A stretch of 26,551 bases of DNA from Oceanospirillaceae bacterium UBA2001 (GCA_002335115.1 DDCR01000137.1:1-26551), one strand, 5' to 3'; shown: positions 10,103-18,362, counted from the first letter of the stretch. Numbers and translations: made by a program. Notes: generated by a model not told the origin, from the letters alone.

Positions 10103-11410
10103 ATGCAATGGCTTAAAGTCAACCGGCTCGATACCCAACAAGCCAATTTTGAGGCTCAGTTGAGTCAATTATTGGGTTGGGAAAGTGTTTCTGATCAACG
10201 TGTGCAAAAAACTGTAGCGGACATTATAGAACGTGTAAAATTGCAAGGTGACACGGCCCTGTTGCAATTGACCAATCAGTTAGACCGCACACCATTTAAA
10301 ACGGCGTCCGAACTTGAAATCCCCCAGCAAAAGCTTGACCAAGCGTTGGCAGAAATTAGTCATCAAGAACGAGAGGCATTGCAAACTGCAGCCGCTCGAA
10401 TCCGCGCTTACCACCAACACCAAAGACAAGATTCATGGAGCTATGTTGAAGCTGACGGCACTTCCCTTGGTCAGCAAATAACAGCGATGGATCGGGTGGG
10501 AATTTATGTCCCTGGTGGGAAGGCAAGTTATCCTTCATCGGTTTTAATGAACGCTATTCCTGCCAAGGTTGCTGGAGTGAAGGAAATCATCATGACGGTG
10601 CCTTTGCCTAATGGCAAAGTCAATCCGTTAGTCCTGGCTGCAGCAGCCATCGCTGGAGTAGATCGTGTTTTTGCTATTGGCGGGGCCCAAGCCATAGCAG
10701 CCCTCGCTTATGGTACCCCAATGGTGCCAAAAGTAGACAAAATTGTGGGTCCAGGAAATATTTATGTAGCCACGGCCAAGCGCGCCGTGTTTGGTGCCTG
10801 TGGCATTGACATGATAGCAGGGCCGTCAGAAATTTTAATTATTTGTGATGGCCATACTAACCCAGACTGGGTCGCTATGGACTTGTTCTCTCAAGCTGAA
10901 CACGATGAGCAAGCTCAATCTATTTTGTTGTGCCCAGACAAAGACTATTTGGATCAGGTGGAAGCCAGCTTTAAAGCCCTGCTGCCAACCCTGGAACGCA
11001 GCAGTATTATCAAGACGTCAATTGAAAATCGTGGGGCTCTTATTCAGGTTGCCAATATGCAAGAAGCGATCGACATTTCCAATCGCATTGCTCCCGAACA
11101 CCTGGAATTATCAGTCGCAGATCCTGAAGCTATGTTGCCTGAAATCCGTCATGCTGGGGCTATCTTCATGGGCCGTCATACAGCGGAGTCCTTGGGTGAT
11201 TATTGTGCTGGGCCGAACCACGTGCTACCCACTTCAGGTACGGCTCGTTTCTCATCTCCCTTAGGTGTTTATGACTTCCAAAAACGCTCGTCGTTGATCA
11301 TGTTTTCAGAGCAAGGGGCGAGTGATATGGGGAAAGTAGCCTCAGTATTGGCACGTGGTGAAAGCTTAACAGCCCATGCCAGATCTGCTGAATACCGCAT
11401 CCTTGACTAA
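10103..11410 (+). CDS. hisD: Histidinol dehydrogenase HisD
   Basis: Zinc- and NAD-dependent enzyme that oxidises histidinol to histidine in the last two pathway steps. From ATG at 10103, one base after the hisG stop, the protein is 435 aa, matching the family. An upstream in-frame start at 10058 would overlap hisG and is rejected. Visible motifs are [17 protein letters not shown] near 215-231, AGPSEI near 239-244, SQAEHDEQ at 263-270 (Gln/His zinc ligands) and APEHLE, whose Glu332-His333 is the general-base pair. In pseudomonads hisC follows; here the next gene is cmoB on the opposite strand. Confidence 0.97.
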   Translation: MQWLKVNRLDTQQANFEAQLSQLLGWESVSDQRVQKTVADIIERVKLQGDTALLQLTNQLDRTPFKTASELEIPQQKLDQALAEISHQEREALQTAAARIRAYHQHQRQDSWSYVEADGTSLGQQITAMDRVGIYVPGGKASYPSSVLMNAIPAKVAGVKEIIMTVPLPNGKVNPLVLAAAAIAGVDRVFAIGGAQAIAALAYGTPMVPKVDKIVGPGNIYVATAKRAVFGACGIDMIAGPSEILIICDGHTNPDWVAMDLFSQAEHDEQAQSILLCPDKDYLDQVEASFKALLPTLERSSIIKTSIENRGALIQVANMQEAIDISNRIAPEHLELSVADPEAMLPEIRHAGAIFMGRHTAESLGDYCAGPNHVLPTSGTARFSSPLGVYDFQKRSSLIMFSEQGASDMGKVASVLARGESLTAHARSAEYRILD

Positions 11411-11439
11411 GCTTTATGATGGCGTTTTTTGGTGCTAAT

Positions 11440-12411
11440 TTAGCGTTTGGTGGCCACAAGGGTCGCTCTCAACGGTGCAGGGTGCCCTTCTATTGAGCGG
11501 TTGGTGTCGTTTGGATCAAGAAAATCAGCAAGGGAGTGAAACGTCATCCACTCTGTGGCTCTTTGCTCTGCAGTGGTGGTTTGACTAACATCGACTGTGC
11601 GTATATTTTCTAAACCGATCTTACGCAGCATGTTCTCTAATGCCTCAGTGCTGGGCAAAAACCACACGTTGGCCATTTTTGCATAACGCTCTGGAGGCAC
11701 AAGGATGGTATTGATGTCCCCTGGCACGACTAAAGTTTCCAGTACCAATTCTCCACCTGGGCGCAAATAAGACATGAGTTCTTGAATATGGTCGATGGGT
11801 GAGCGTCGGTGGTAAAGTACTCCCAAACAAAATACCGTATCAAAACAGCCAAAAGCAGGTAAGTGCTCACTGCGCAGTGGCAATATATAAGCCCCATTGG
11901 CAGGCAGTAATCGTTGCGCGGCATGGAATTGATAAAGGAAGACGCGGGTGGGATCAATGCCCAAAGCAAGACTCGCGCCAGCACCCAACATGCGGAATAA
12001 AAAGTAGCCATTACCAGTGCCTATATCGAGCACTTGCCGGCCCTCTAGAGGGCTAATGTGGGGTTCAATGCGCTGCCACTTCCAATCTGAATGCCATTCT
12101 GTTTCTATTTCAACGCCTAACAAATTCCACGGACCTTTGCGCCAGGGCATGAAAGCTTTAAGGTGTTGCTTGTATTCCAGCAAGTCCAACGCTAGATGTT
12201 CAGGTTTAACAATACAAACACTGTCATCTGTGAAGCTATATTTGGCACACTCTATTTGCGGCATGGACTCAAGGGCGCGATCCCATTCTAAGGAACGGCC
12301 GTGGTTTTTGAATTCGTAATGCTGCTGTAAAACATGTCTTAGTTGTGGATGAAACTGCTCTAGGTTGGAGTTTTTTGTGAATTCAAAAAAAACCTCTAAA
12401 TTTATACCCAT
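11440..12411 (-). CDS. cmoB: tRNA U34 carboxymethyltransferase CmoB
   Basis: Transfers the carboxymethyl group of carboxy-SAM to 5-hydroxyuridine at tRNA wobble position 34, giving uridine-5-oxyacetic acid, which widens codon reading. The protein shows MPWRKGPWNLLGV, the SAM-binding VLDIGTGNGYF, GVLYHRRSP, LVLETLV and the ending EGHPAPLRATLVATKR, all strongly like E. coli CmoB. I chose ATG at 12411: GAG lies six bases upstream and the resulting 323 aa equals the E. coli length. An in-frame GTG at 12429 has no ribosome site. It is the last gene of degS-cmoA-cmoB and converges on hisD with only 29 bases between, where no intrinsic terminator is visible. Confidence 0.96.
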   Translation of the reverse strand: MGINLEVFFEFTKNSNLEQFHPQLRHVLQQHYEFKNHGRSLEWDRALESMPQIECAKYSFTDDSVCIVKPEHLALDLLEYKQHLKAFMPWRKGPWNLLGVEIETEWHSDWKWQRIEPHISPLEGRQVLDIGTGNGYFLFRMLGAGASLALGIDPTRVFLYQFHAAQRLLPANGAYILPLRSEHLPAFGCFDTVFCLGVLYHRRSPIDHIQELMSYLRPGGELVLETLVVPGDINTILVPPERYAKMANVWFLPSTEALENMLRKIGLENIRTVDVSQTTTAEQRATEWMTFHSLADFLDPNDTNRSIEGHPAPLRATLVATKR

Positions 12412-12464
12412 GTTGGTCTCGCAGGTCACGTTTTAGTGAGATAATTCAAGCACACGATCCGGCC

Positions 12465-13208
12465 TTACTTGAAAGCAAGTAAGGCACAAAAGTTAAAACA
12501 TTGCATGCAGGTCTCAACTCGGCTAAAGCCCGCGTCAAGTAGGCGTTGTCGGTGTTGTTCTAACGTATTGGGCACCAAAACATTTTCTAGGGCAGCCCGC
12601 TTCTGAGCGATTTCAAGATCACTATAGCCTTGGTAACGCTTAAAGTCGTGGTATAAGTCCACTTGTAATTCCTGTTGTTGTGGGTCATCAAAATAGACCT
12701 TTTCAGCCAGTAGTAAAACGCCATCTGAGCGCATGCCATCAGCAATATTTTTAAGAATACTCGGTCTTTCGATATCGGCTATAAACTGTAGTGTAAAGTT
12801 AAGGATAACTATGGATGCATTTTCTATGACCGTATCTTGTAAATTTTGTTGGCAAATTTCATAGCTGGCTTGACTGTGATCTCGAGCCATATTATGTCGA
12901 CACCGATTGACCATAGCAGGTGAGTTATCTACCCCAACGATGTGAGCATCGGCGGGTAGGTTTTGGCGTAAACGCAAGGTCATAGTGCCAAGAGAGCAGC
13001 CCAAGTCATAACATTGACTATGGGGTTGGCCATATCGGGCCGCAAGTAAACCGATAACATCTAATAAGAAATTATAACCTGGCACTGACCGCTGAATCAT
13101 ATTCTCGAATACGTCAGCGACCTGAGCATTAAACTCAAATGGTACTGGTCTTGCAAGGGGTTGTGCAAAGATCATGTCTTGCTCAGGTGGTGGGGTAGAA
13201 TGAGTCAT
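12465..13208 (-). CDS. cmoA: Carboxy-S-adenosyl-L-methionine synthase CmoA
   Basis: Makes carboxy-SAM from SAM and prephenate, the cofactor used by CmoB in wobble-uridine modification. The 247-aa length equals E. coli CmoA. The class I methyltransferase fold is visible as YDLGCSLGTMTLRLR (motif I), IVGVDNSPAMV (motif II) and NFTLQFI (motif IV). PFEFNAQVADVFENMIQRSVPGY near the N-terminus is a family hallmark. The start is ATG at 13208, ten bases after the degS stop, so it is probably cotranscribed with degS. The gap to cmoB is 53 bases. Confidence 0.96.
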   Translation of the reverse strand: MTHSTPPPEQDMIFAQPLARPVPFEFNAQVADVFENMIQRSVPGYNFLLDVIGLLAARYGQPHSQCYDLGCSLGTMTLRLRQNLPADAHIVGVDNSPAMVNRCRHNMARDHSQASYEICQQNLQDTVIENASIVILNFTLQFIADIERPSILKNIADGMRSDGVLLLAEKVYFDDPQQQELQVDLYHDFKRYQGYSDLEIAQKRAALENVLVPNTLEQHRQRLLDAGFSRVETCMQCFNFCALLAFK

Positions 13209-13218
13209 AATAAGTCAC

Positions 13219-14367
13219 TTACTGAGCAGATGGGCGGGTACCAAGGATAGCCGTGATAGTGGCATGTTTATTTTCACGTCGATAAGTGACTTTGAGCTTG
13301 CTGCCGGGCTTTAGTTGTGTCACGTAGTTTAAAGAATCATTCCAATCTTCAATAAGATTATCATCAAAATGGGTAATTAAATCGCCAGGTTGCAAGCCTG
13401 CTAAATGGGCAGGGCTATTGGCATAAACGCCCGACAACATGATGCCAGTGTCTTGGTCCAAAGCAAACACATTTTGACTATATTGACGTTTAAATACGCT
13501 GAAATCGATACCTAACCAGCCTCGGACAACTTGCCCTTGAGTGACAATACTACGTAAGACTTCAGCAGCAATATCAATAGGTATAGCCAAACCGATGCCT
13601 TGACTCCTTGAGCTTGTGGATGAGTTATAGAAGTGCGCAGTATTGATGCCTACCAGCTCTCCTTGTGCGTTAATCAAGGCGCCACCTGAATTACCTGAGT
13701 TAATAGCCGCATCGGTTTGAATGAAACTTTCGAAGGTATTGAGGCCTAATCGATTGCGTTCTTTACCACTGATAATGCCCATTGACACGGATTGGCCGAG
13801 ACCGTGGGGGTTGCCAATGGCAAATACTAGATCGCCGACACGCGAATCTAAATCAGCAGGCACCTTGGCTGGGGTTAAGTTAACAAGTTCAATCTTGATG
13901 ACGGCCAAGTCAGTGGCCGGGTCAGTGCCAACTAAAGTGGCGGCTGCAGATCGACCATCAGCTAAACCCACTAAAATTCGCTTCGAGTTTTCAATGACGT
14001 GATTGTTAGTAATAATGTGCCCTTCAGCACTGGCGATGACCCCTGAACCCAAATGCACCTCGTTAGTGTCGGCATCAATTAATTGGCCCTCTAATAAGTT
14101 GGCATAGTGAGGATCTTTTAATAAGGCAATACTGGTCGCGGGCATTGAAATCTGGCTATATATGCGTACCACCGAGGCCATGCTGTGTTCAAGTACATCG
14201 GCATAGCTAGGTTCTAACGTTTTTTGGGTACCGAACCCAGTGGCGGACCACAAAGGGATACCTGTGGTTTTTGTAAACCACTGGGGGGCGATGAACATGA
14301 GAGCGATGGCCAGAAGCACGCCCGCGAGGGCGAAGGGTAACAAATATTTGATAAACGAACGGGTCAT
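13219..14367 (-). CDS. degS: Membrane-anchored serine protease DegS/AlgW
   Basis: Periplasmic site-1 protease that senses misfolded outer-membrane proteins and cleaves the anti-sigma factor RseA/MucA, starting the sigma-E envelope stress response. The 382-aa protein has one N-terminal membrane anchor (about residues 7-28). The HtrA protease domain has the catalytic triad His123 (NNHVI), Asp153 (TDLAVIK) and Ser227 (GNSGG). There is a single C-terminal PDZ domain (about 285-375), which separates DegS from the two-PDZ DegP/DegQ proteases. No degQ neighbour is present. It heads a degS-cmoA-cmoB unit; the spacing suggests cotranscription. Confidence 0.95.
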   Translation of the reverse strand: MTRSFIKYLLPFALAGVLLAIALMFIAPQWFTKTTGIPLWSATGFGTQKTLEPSYADVLEHSMASVVRIYSQISMPATSIALLKDPHYANLLEGQLIDADTNEVHLGSGVIASAEGHIITNNHVIENSKRILVGLADGRSAAATLVGTDPATDLAVIKIELVNLTPAKVPADLDSRVGDLVFAIGNPHGLGQSVSMGIISGKERNRLGLNTFESFIQTDAAINSGNSGGALINAQGELVGINTAHFYNSSTSSRSQGIGLAIPIDIAAEVLRSIVTQGQVVRGWLGIDFSVFKRQYSQNVFALDQDTGIMLSGVYANSPAHLAGLQPGDLITHFDDNLIEDWNDSLNYVTQLKPGSKLKVTYRRENKHATITAILGTRPSAQ

Positions 14368-14431
14368 ATCATTATCGAATCGCTAATGGCTTAATAAAGA
14401 TTATTAATGAGTGTCTGTCATGGGCCTACCT

Positions 14432-14460
14432 AGTTTAAACTTTGGTGCAGTTAAAGGCAA
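14432..14460 (-). promoter_or_regulatory. degS: Possible promoter for degS-cmoAB
   Basis: On the minus strand TTGCCT (14460-14455) and TAAACT (14437-14432) are 17 bases apart, with a predicted start about 60 bases before the degS ATG. Each box matches four of six consensus bases. It is the best sigma-70-like pair in this stretch but remains tentative. Confidence 0.3.
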
Positions 14461-14569
14461 AAAACACTTGAGCTGTTTGTGTATAAAGTTGAAGTGACCA
14501 TAGAAGCCAGTGGTGTGTGGCTGGGGCTATAATAAGTGATGCTTTGTTTAAGCACCTTATGTCTTATGG

Positions 14570-14609
14570 CTCAAACTAGTGGTTCTAAGCGCATGGGCTC
14601 AAGTTTGAG
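14570..14609. repeat. 8-bp inverted repeat with 24-base loop
   Basis: CTCAAACT (14570-14577) is matched by AGTTTGAG (14602-14609). The second arm is itself part of a near-palindrome, CTCAAGTTTGAG (14598-14609). No T-run follows on either strand, so it is not a typical terminator. A role is unknown. Confidence 0.45.
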
Positions 14610-14631
14610 TGGGTAGGTGTGGCTATATTTT

Positions 14632-14669
14632 CAAAACCTTCAAAACCTTTATCAAACCTCCAAAGCCTA
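14632..14669. repeat. Short degenerate tandem repeat (CAAAACCTT)
   Basis: CAAAACCTT occurs twice in direct succession (14632-14640 and 14641-14649). After three bases it is followed by the decayed copies CAAACCTC (14653-14660) and CAAAGCCTA (14661-14669). The stretch is purine/pyrimidine-skewed and lies in the noncoding gap 3' of zapG. It may be simple slippage-derived sequence. Confidence 0.55.
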
Positions 14670-14720
14670 AAATATCCACCTAAAAGTCTTTCTAGCCTCT
14701 ATGGCATTGCACTTAAGTAC

Positions 14721-15221
14721 TCAAGTTTTAGCCGTGGGGGTCACAGGAATATCATAGGCTGATGGGGCAGTCGCTTCTTGCTTAGGTTTGAGGCCATAGC
14801 GCTCGTCTAAAGTACCATGTTCTTTAGTACTGCTGCTCGGTGCATAGTCCATGGGAGGGCGGATAGTCGGTGCAGGCTCAGCCTGGTGTTCTATAGCGCT
14901 CTCTTTTGGCCCTGCAATGGTTTCTAGGCTGCTCACAGTGTCTGGGTCATCACATAAGCTTTGGGCCCCTTTGGCCAACTGCTCATGCACATTGCGATAG
15001 CTATCAGTAAGTTGGTTGACGGCGGCAGCCGTGTCTGCAAAATGCAGATTAACCTGCTCTTTATATTCGGCCATTTCTGTATGGGCCGTTTGCAGTTCCT
15101 TGCTAAGTTGGTTTTGACGTTTGAGGTCGCTATTATTAGTGCGCCCGAATAAAAATCCAATGCCAAAGCCAAGCAGGGTGATGACTAACCAAAAAAACCA
15201 ATCGTTGCTGAGTAAATCCAC
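14721..15221 (-). CDS. zapG: ZapG (YhcB, DUF1043) inner-membrane protein
   Basis: YhcB/ZapG family: a small inner-membrane protein with a cytoplasmic coiled coil, linked in E. coli to cell division and envelope synthesis. The 166-aa product has one N-terminal membrane helix (about residues 8-25, ending in a GIGFLFGR glycine-rich exit). A coiled-coil stretch follows (about 32-90), including the family signature LHFADTAAAVNQLTDSYRN. A proline-rich tail contains PPMDYAP, resembling PRDYSEG of YhcB. The start is GTG at 15221 with AAGGAG six bases upstream. It is longer than E. coli YhcB (132 aa) by a low-complexity C-terminus. It is divergent from zapE, as in E. coli. Confidence 0.88.
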   Translation of the reverse strand: MDLLSNDWFFWLVITLLGFGIGFLFGRTNNSDLKRQNQLSKELQTAHTEMAEYKEQVNLHFADTAAAVNQLTDSYRNVHEQLAKGAQSLCDDPDTVSSLETIAGPKESAIEHQAEPAPTIRPPMDYAPSSSTKEHGTLDERYGLKPKQEATAPSAYDIPVTPTAKT

Positions 15222-15344
15222 CCGCAGCTCCTTTCAATAAAATGACTTGCAGGATAGTATTGTAATGGAATTCGTCCATTAGTACATCTCAGATATTACC
15301 TAACGCATTCATTTATTAACCCTATTTACTATTTTGACTGATAT

Positions 15345-16499
15345 ATGGCCTCACCTATCGAGCAGTATCGTAACGACCAGCAACAATTACACTTTTCTGC
15401 AGACATTGCGCAGGCCAATGCTATTGAGGATTTACAGAGACTTTATCTTGAATTATGTGCACTTGATGATGTTCAAAACCAACCTAGATCGTTATCACAG
15501 AGAATAGGGGCTTGGGCTGGCGGCCACTCTAAGCAGCAAGCAGCCACTAGAGGTTTGTATTTTTGGGGTGGGGTTGGGCGTGGTAAAACCTACCTCATGG
15601 ATGTGTTTTACCAGTGCTTGCCTTTTGAGAACAAAAAGCGCACGCACTTTCACCGTTTTATGCGCCATGTTCATCACCGTTTATCAGTTCATAAAGGTAT
15701 AAAAAATCCGCTAAAGATGGTCGCTCAGGAATTAGCTGATGAGGCTATGGTTATTTGTTTTGATGAGTTTTTTGTGACTGATATTACCGATGCTATGATC
15801 TTAGCGCACTTACTAGAAAACCTATTTCAAATGGGTGTGGTGCTGGTGGCTACGTCTAATATAGAACCCCAAGGCTTGTATGAAAATGGCCTACAAAGAC
15901 AGCGTTTTTTACCTGCTATTGCTCTATTGGAAAAGCATACAAAGGTCATCAATGTAGATGGTGGGGTTGATTACCGTTTGCGCACATTGTCTCAAGCAGA
16001 GCTGTATCACTGGCCCCTCGATGCCGAGGCAGATATAAGTTTGGCATCGAGCTTTTCAGCGTTAGCACCACTGCAATCGCCTTTGCTAGCACCGTTGGAA
16101 ATTGGAATCAGTAGCACAGGCGGGGGTGTCATCAATATCAATGGGCGGGCGTTCACCTATATTAGGCTGTGTGATGATATTATCTGGTTCAGTTTTGATC
16201 AATTATGTGTGCAACCTCGGTCGCAAAATGATTATCTAGAATTGGCATATGAATTTCATGGCCTAATCATTAGTAATGTGCCTTGCTTAAAAGCAGGTAT
16301 GGAAGATCAGGCGCGGCGCTTTGTCAACTTAGTGGATGTTTGTTACGACGCTAATCTAAAACTCATCATGTCTGCAGAGGTGCCCCTTCTAGAGCTTTAT
16401 GCGGGGGGGCAATTAGATTTTGTATTTCGCCGAACGTTAAGCCGATTGCAGGAGATGCAGTCTCATGAGTACCTAGCGCGGGGCCATGTGTCAGGGTAA
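15345..16499 (+). CDS. zapE: Cell division ATPase ZapE (AFG1 family)
   Basis: AFG1/LACE1-type ATPase; E. coli ZapE associates with the Z-ring and influences FtsZ assembly, especially under stress. The 384-aa protein has Walker A GGVGRGKT at 75-82, followed by YLMDVFY, and Walker B VICFDEF near 136-142. Its HFHRFMRHVH segment (about 101-110) is a family hallmark, as is the ATSNIEP sensor region. Length agrees with the family (E. coli 375 aa). It stands alone on the plus strand between divergent zapG and the separately promoted rplM-rpsI operon. Confidence 0.94.
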   Translation: MASPIEQYRNDQQQLHFSADIAQANAIEDLQRLYLELCALDDVQNQPRSLSQRIGAWAGGHSKQQAATRGLYFWGGVGRGKTYLMDVFYQCLPFENKKRTHFHRFMRHVHHRLSVHKGIKNPLKMVAQELADEAMVICFDEFFVTDITDAMILAHLLENLFQMGVVLVATSNIEPQGLYENGLQRQRFLPAIALLEKHTKVINVDGGVDYRLRTLSQAELYHWPLDAEADISLASSFSALAPLQSPLLAPLEIGISSTGGGVININGRAFTYIRLCDDIIWFSFDQLCVQPRSQNDYLELAYEFHGLIISNVPCLKAGMEDQARRFVNLVDVCYDANLKLIMSAEVPLLELYAGGQLDFVFRRTLSRLQEMQSHEYLARGHVSG

Positions 16500-16542
16500 A
16501 AGTTCGAAAGGATACTTAGACTAAAAACATTTGCTTTAACAC

Positions 16543-16572
16543 TTAACAAAGCACTTGTTTATCCTGTATAAT
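16543..16572 (+). promoter_or_regulatory. rplM: Strong sigma-70 promoter for rplM-rpsI
   Basis: TTAACA (16543-16548, five of six) and TATAAT (16567-16572, perfect) are separated by 18 bases. A GC-rich discriminator (CTCGCCTCG) follows, as in stringently controlled ribosomal promoters. Transcription would begin near 16579 and give a leader of about 180 bases before rplM. Confidence 0.75.
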
Positions 16573-16660
16573 CTCGCCTCGCAGTTTCTGTGTTGGCTCT
16601 GGGAGCGTGGCTTTTTCTAGCTTAGCTAAAGAGTTGTTAGGGGCATAGACTGCTAGGCAC

Positions 16661-16705
16661 GTTATTGGCCACTCTAGTGAAGGTTGTATTAGGCAGCGCA
16701 ATAAC
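16661..16705 (+). promoter_or_regulatory. Structured 5' leader of rplM, possible L13 autoregulatory site
   Basis: Within the leader, GTTATTG (16661-16667) pairs perfectly with CAATAAC (16699-16705). Inside it GCC (16668-16670) can pair with GGC (16692-16694), and CACT-CT-AGTG (16670-16679) forms an alternative small hairpin. L13 is known to repress its own operon in E. coli, so a structured leader fits. That this element is the binding site is inference. Confidence 0.4.
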
Positions 16706-16757
16706 TCAATAATTATAGGTAGGCTCAATAAACTGGGCCGTTAAATAGGTTATTCAC

Positions 16758-17186
16758 ATGAAAACCGTAAGTACTAAACCAGCTGACGTGACTCGTGACT
16801 GGTATGTTGTCGACGCTGAAGGTAAAACTTTGGGTCGTATGGCAACTGAAATCGCTCGCCGCCTGCGTGGTAAGCATAAGCCAGAATATACCCCTCACGT
16901 TGATACCGGTGATTACATCATCGTTGTTAACGCCGAAAAGGTCCGTGTAACTGGCAATAAAGCAAAAGACAAAATGTACTATCGTCACACAGGTTATCCT
17001 GGTGGCTTGCGTTCTATGTCATTCGAAAAGATGGTTGATCACGCTCCTGAGCGCACCGTTGAATTCGCTGTTAAAGGTATGTTGCCAAAAGGCCCACTGG
17101 GCCGCGCTATGTACGCCAAGCTTAAAGTGTATGCGGGTACTGAGCATCCACATCAAGCGCAACAACCACAAGCATTGACCCTGTAA
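16758..17186 (+). CDS. rplM: 50S ribosomal protein L13
   Basis: Large-subunit ribosomal protein, an early assembly protein binding 23S rRNA. The 142-aa length equals E. coli L13. The sequence has the family features [20 protein letters not shown], the [16 protein letters not shown] strand, [15 protein letters not shown] and [21 protein letters not shown]. The ATG is preceded by a weak ribosome site (AGG eight bases upstream). It is followed ten bases later by rpsI, the universal L13-S9 pair. Confidence 0.98.
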   Translation: MKTVSTKPADVTRDWYVVDAEGKTLGRMATEIARRLRGKHKPEYTPHVDTGDYIIVVNAEKVRVTGNKAKDKMYYRHTGYPGGLRSMSFEKMVDHAPERTVEFAVKGMLPKGPLGRAMYAKLKVYAGTEHPHQAQQPQALTL

Positions 17187-17196
17187 GGAGACGATC

Positions 17197-17589
17197 ATGG
17201 CAGTTACTCAATATTACGGTACCGGTCGTCGTAAGACCTCTACCGCTCGTGTGTTCATGACTCCTGGCACTGGTGCCATTACAGTAAACAGCCGCGAACT
17301 GGATGTTTATTTTGGTCGTGAAACAGCCCGCATGATTGTTCGCCAACCGTTAGAGTTGACCGAAACAGTTGAAAAATTTGACCTAAAAATCACTGTAGAA
17401 GGTGGTGGTGGTTTTGGTCAGGCTGGTGCAATTCGCCACGGGATTACTCGGGCTTTAATGAGCTTCGATGAAACGTTACGCCCTAGTCTGCGTGCAGCTG
17501 GTTTTGTGACCCGCGATGCGCGTGAAGTGGAACGTAAAAAAGTGGGCTTGCGCAAGGCGCGTAAACGTCCACAGTTCTCTAAGCGTTAA
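17197..17589 (+). CDS. rpsI: 30S ribosomal protein S9
   Basis: Small-subunit ribosomal protein whose C-terminal tail reaches the P-site tRNA. The 130-aa product matches E. coli in length. It shows [15 protein letters not shown] at the start, [19 protein letters not shown] in the middle and the basic tail [14 protein letters not shown], whose terminal KR is conserved. AAGGAG lies six bases before the ATG, a strong ribosome site. A clear terminator follows 28 bases after the stop. Confidence 0.98.
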   Translation: MAVTQYYGTGRRKTSTARVFMTPGTGAITVNSRELDVYFGRETARMIVRQPLELTETVEKFDLKITVEGGGGFGQAGAIRHGITRALMSFDETLRPSLRAAGFVTRDAREVERKKVGLRKARKRPQFSKR

Positions 17590-17617
17590 GCTTATTGCAT
17601 CGTTTTGGTGCATGTTT

Positions 17618-17647
17618 AAAAAACCCAGCCAGATGCTGGGTTTTTTT
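17618..17647 (+). terminator. Intrinsic terminator after rpsI
   Basis: CCCAGC (17624-17629) pairs with GCTGGG (17635-17640) across a five-base loop, flanked by an A-run and followed by seven Ts, extending the stem by A-T pairs. It ends the rplM-rpsI transcript before petABC. Confidence 0.93.
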
Positions 17648-17699
17648 GTGGCTTGTTGAAAATCAAAGGCTTTTGTAGCCTTGGAGTGGGGCATTTACC

Positions 17700-17728
17700 T
17701 TGTCTATTTAGTACCTTTCCTTTAAAAT
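17700..17728 (+). promoter_or_regulatory. petA: Probable promoter for petABC
   Basis: TTGTCT (17700-17705) and TAAAAT (17723-17728) are separated by the ideal 17 bases, matching four and five of six consensus positions. It lies 40 bases before the petA ATG and just after the rpsI terminator, so the bc1 operon is probably transcribed separately. Confidence 0.55.
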
Positions 17729-17768
17729 TGCGCTCAGTAATTTTACAGCCTAGCTGGAGACCAATTGA

Positions 17769-18362
17769 ATGAGTAATGAAGGCGTGAATACGCGACGTCG
17801 CGTACTAGTCGGTGCATCCTTAGTTGTGGGTGGAGTTGGCAGTGTAGCGGCTCTGACCCCTTTTGTATCTTCCTGGAACCCTAGTGCAAAAGCCAGAGCG
17901 GCTGGCGCACCGGTCAAGGCAGATGTTAGTAAATTAGAACCAGGCCAACAAATGATTGTTGAGTGGCGTGGAAAGCCTGTATGGATTGTTCGGCGCAGCG
18001 CAGAAGCTTTGGCGCATTTGGCCACTTTAGACGATAGTTTAGCTGACCCCGCATCTGTTAAGTCAAAGCAGCCAAGTTACGTGCCGAGCACAGCAGCGCG
18101 TGCTTTGCGTGATGAATACATTGTGATGATTGGCATTTGTACCCATTTAGGTTGTTCACCCACCTATCGTCCTGAAGTGGCGCCAGTCGACTTAGGAGAA
18201 GATTGGAATGGAGGCTTTTATTGCCCTTGCCATGGTTCAACTTTTGATTTATCTGGCCGCGTTTATAAAAATAAGCCAGCCCCGACAAACTTAGATATTC
18301 CGCCACATTTTTATGAGAGTGATTCAGTCATTCTAATTGGCGAAGATGGAGGAAATGCGTAA
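17769..18362 (+). CDS. petA: Ubiquinol-cytochrome c reductase Rieske iron-sulfur subunit
   Basis: Rieske subunit of the bc1 complex; it takes one electron from ubiquinol at the Qo site and passes it to cytochrome c1. The 197-aa protein has a twin-arginine-like N-terminus (TRRRVLVG at 8-15) and one membrane helix (about 13-33), consistent with Tat export and retention as an anchor. The 2Fe-2S ligands are Cys124 and His126 in CTHLGC (124-129) and Cys152 and His155 in CPCH (152-155); Cys129 and Cys154 form the stabilising disulfide. The stop overlaps the petB start by one base. Confidence 0.97.
   Translation: MSNEGVNTRRRVLVGASLVVGGVGSVAALTPFVSSWNPSAKARAAGAPVKADVSKLEPGQQMIVEWRGKPVWIVRRSAEALAHLATLDDSLADPASVKSKQPSYVPSTAARALRDEYIVMIGICTHLGCSPTYRPEVAPVDLGEDWNGGFYCPCHGSTFDLSGRVYKNKPAPTNLDIPPHFYESDSVILIGEDGGNA

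Larger units (their letters stand above)
14368..14720. other. 353-base gap between zapG and degS without a gene
   Basis: This is the only stretch over 300 bases with no convincing gene. It lies downstream of zapG and upstream of degS, both on the minus strand. The longest plausible plus-strand open frame is a 25-codon one near 14539 with no ribosome site. A TATAAT at 14528-14533 has no matching -35 box. The gap holds a small inverted repeat and a short tandem repeat, listed separately. No intrinsic terminator with a U-tract is visible after zapG. Confidence 0.6.

Noticed and set aside
11645..12319. Several 60-100-codon frames in other phases over cmoB
   Set aside because: They are shadows of a gene with strong family motifs on the minus strand, and none has a recognisable domain.
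14539..14616. 25-codon open frame in the degS-zapG gap
   Set aside because: No ribosome site, no recognisable sequence, and the length is expected by chance.
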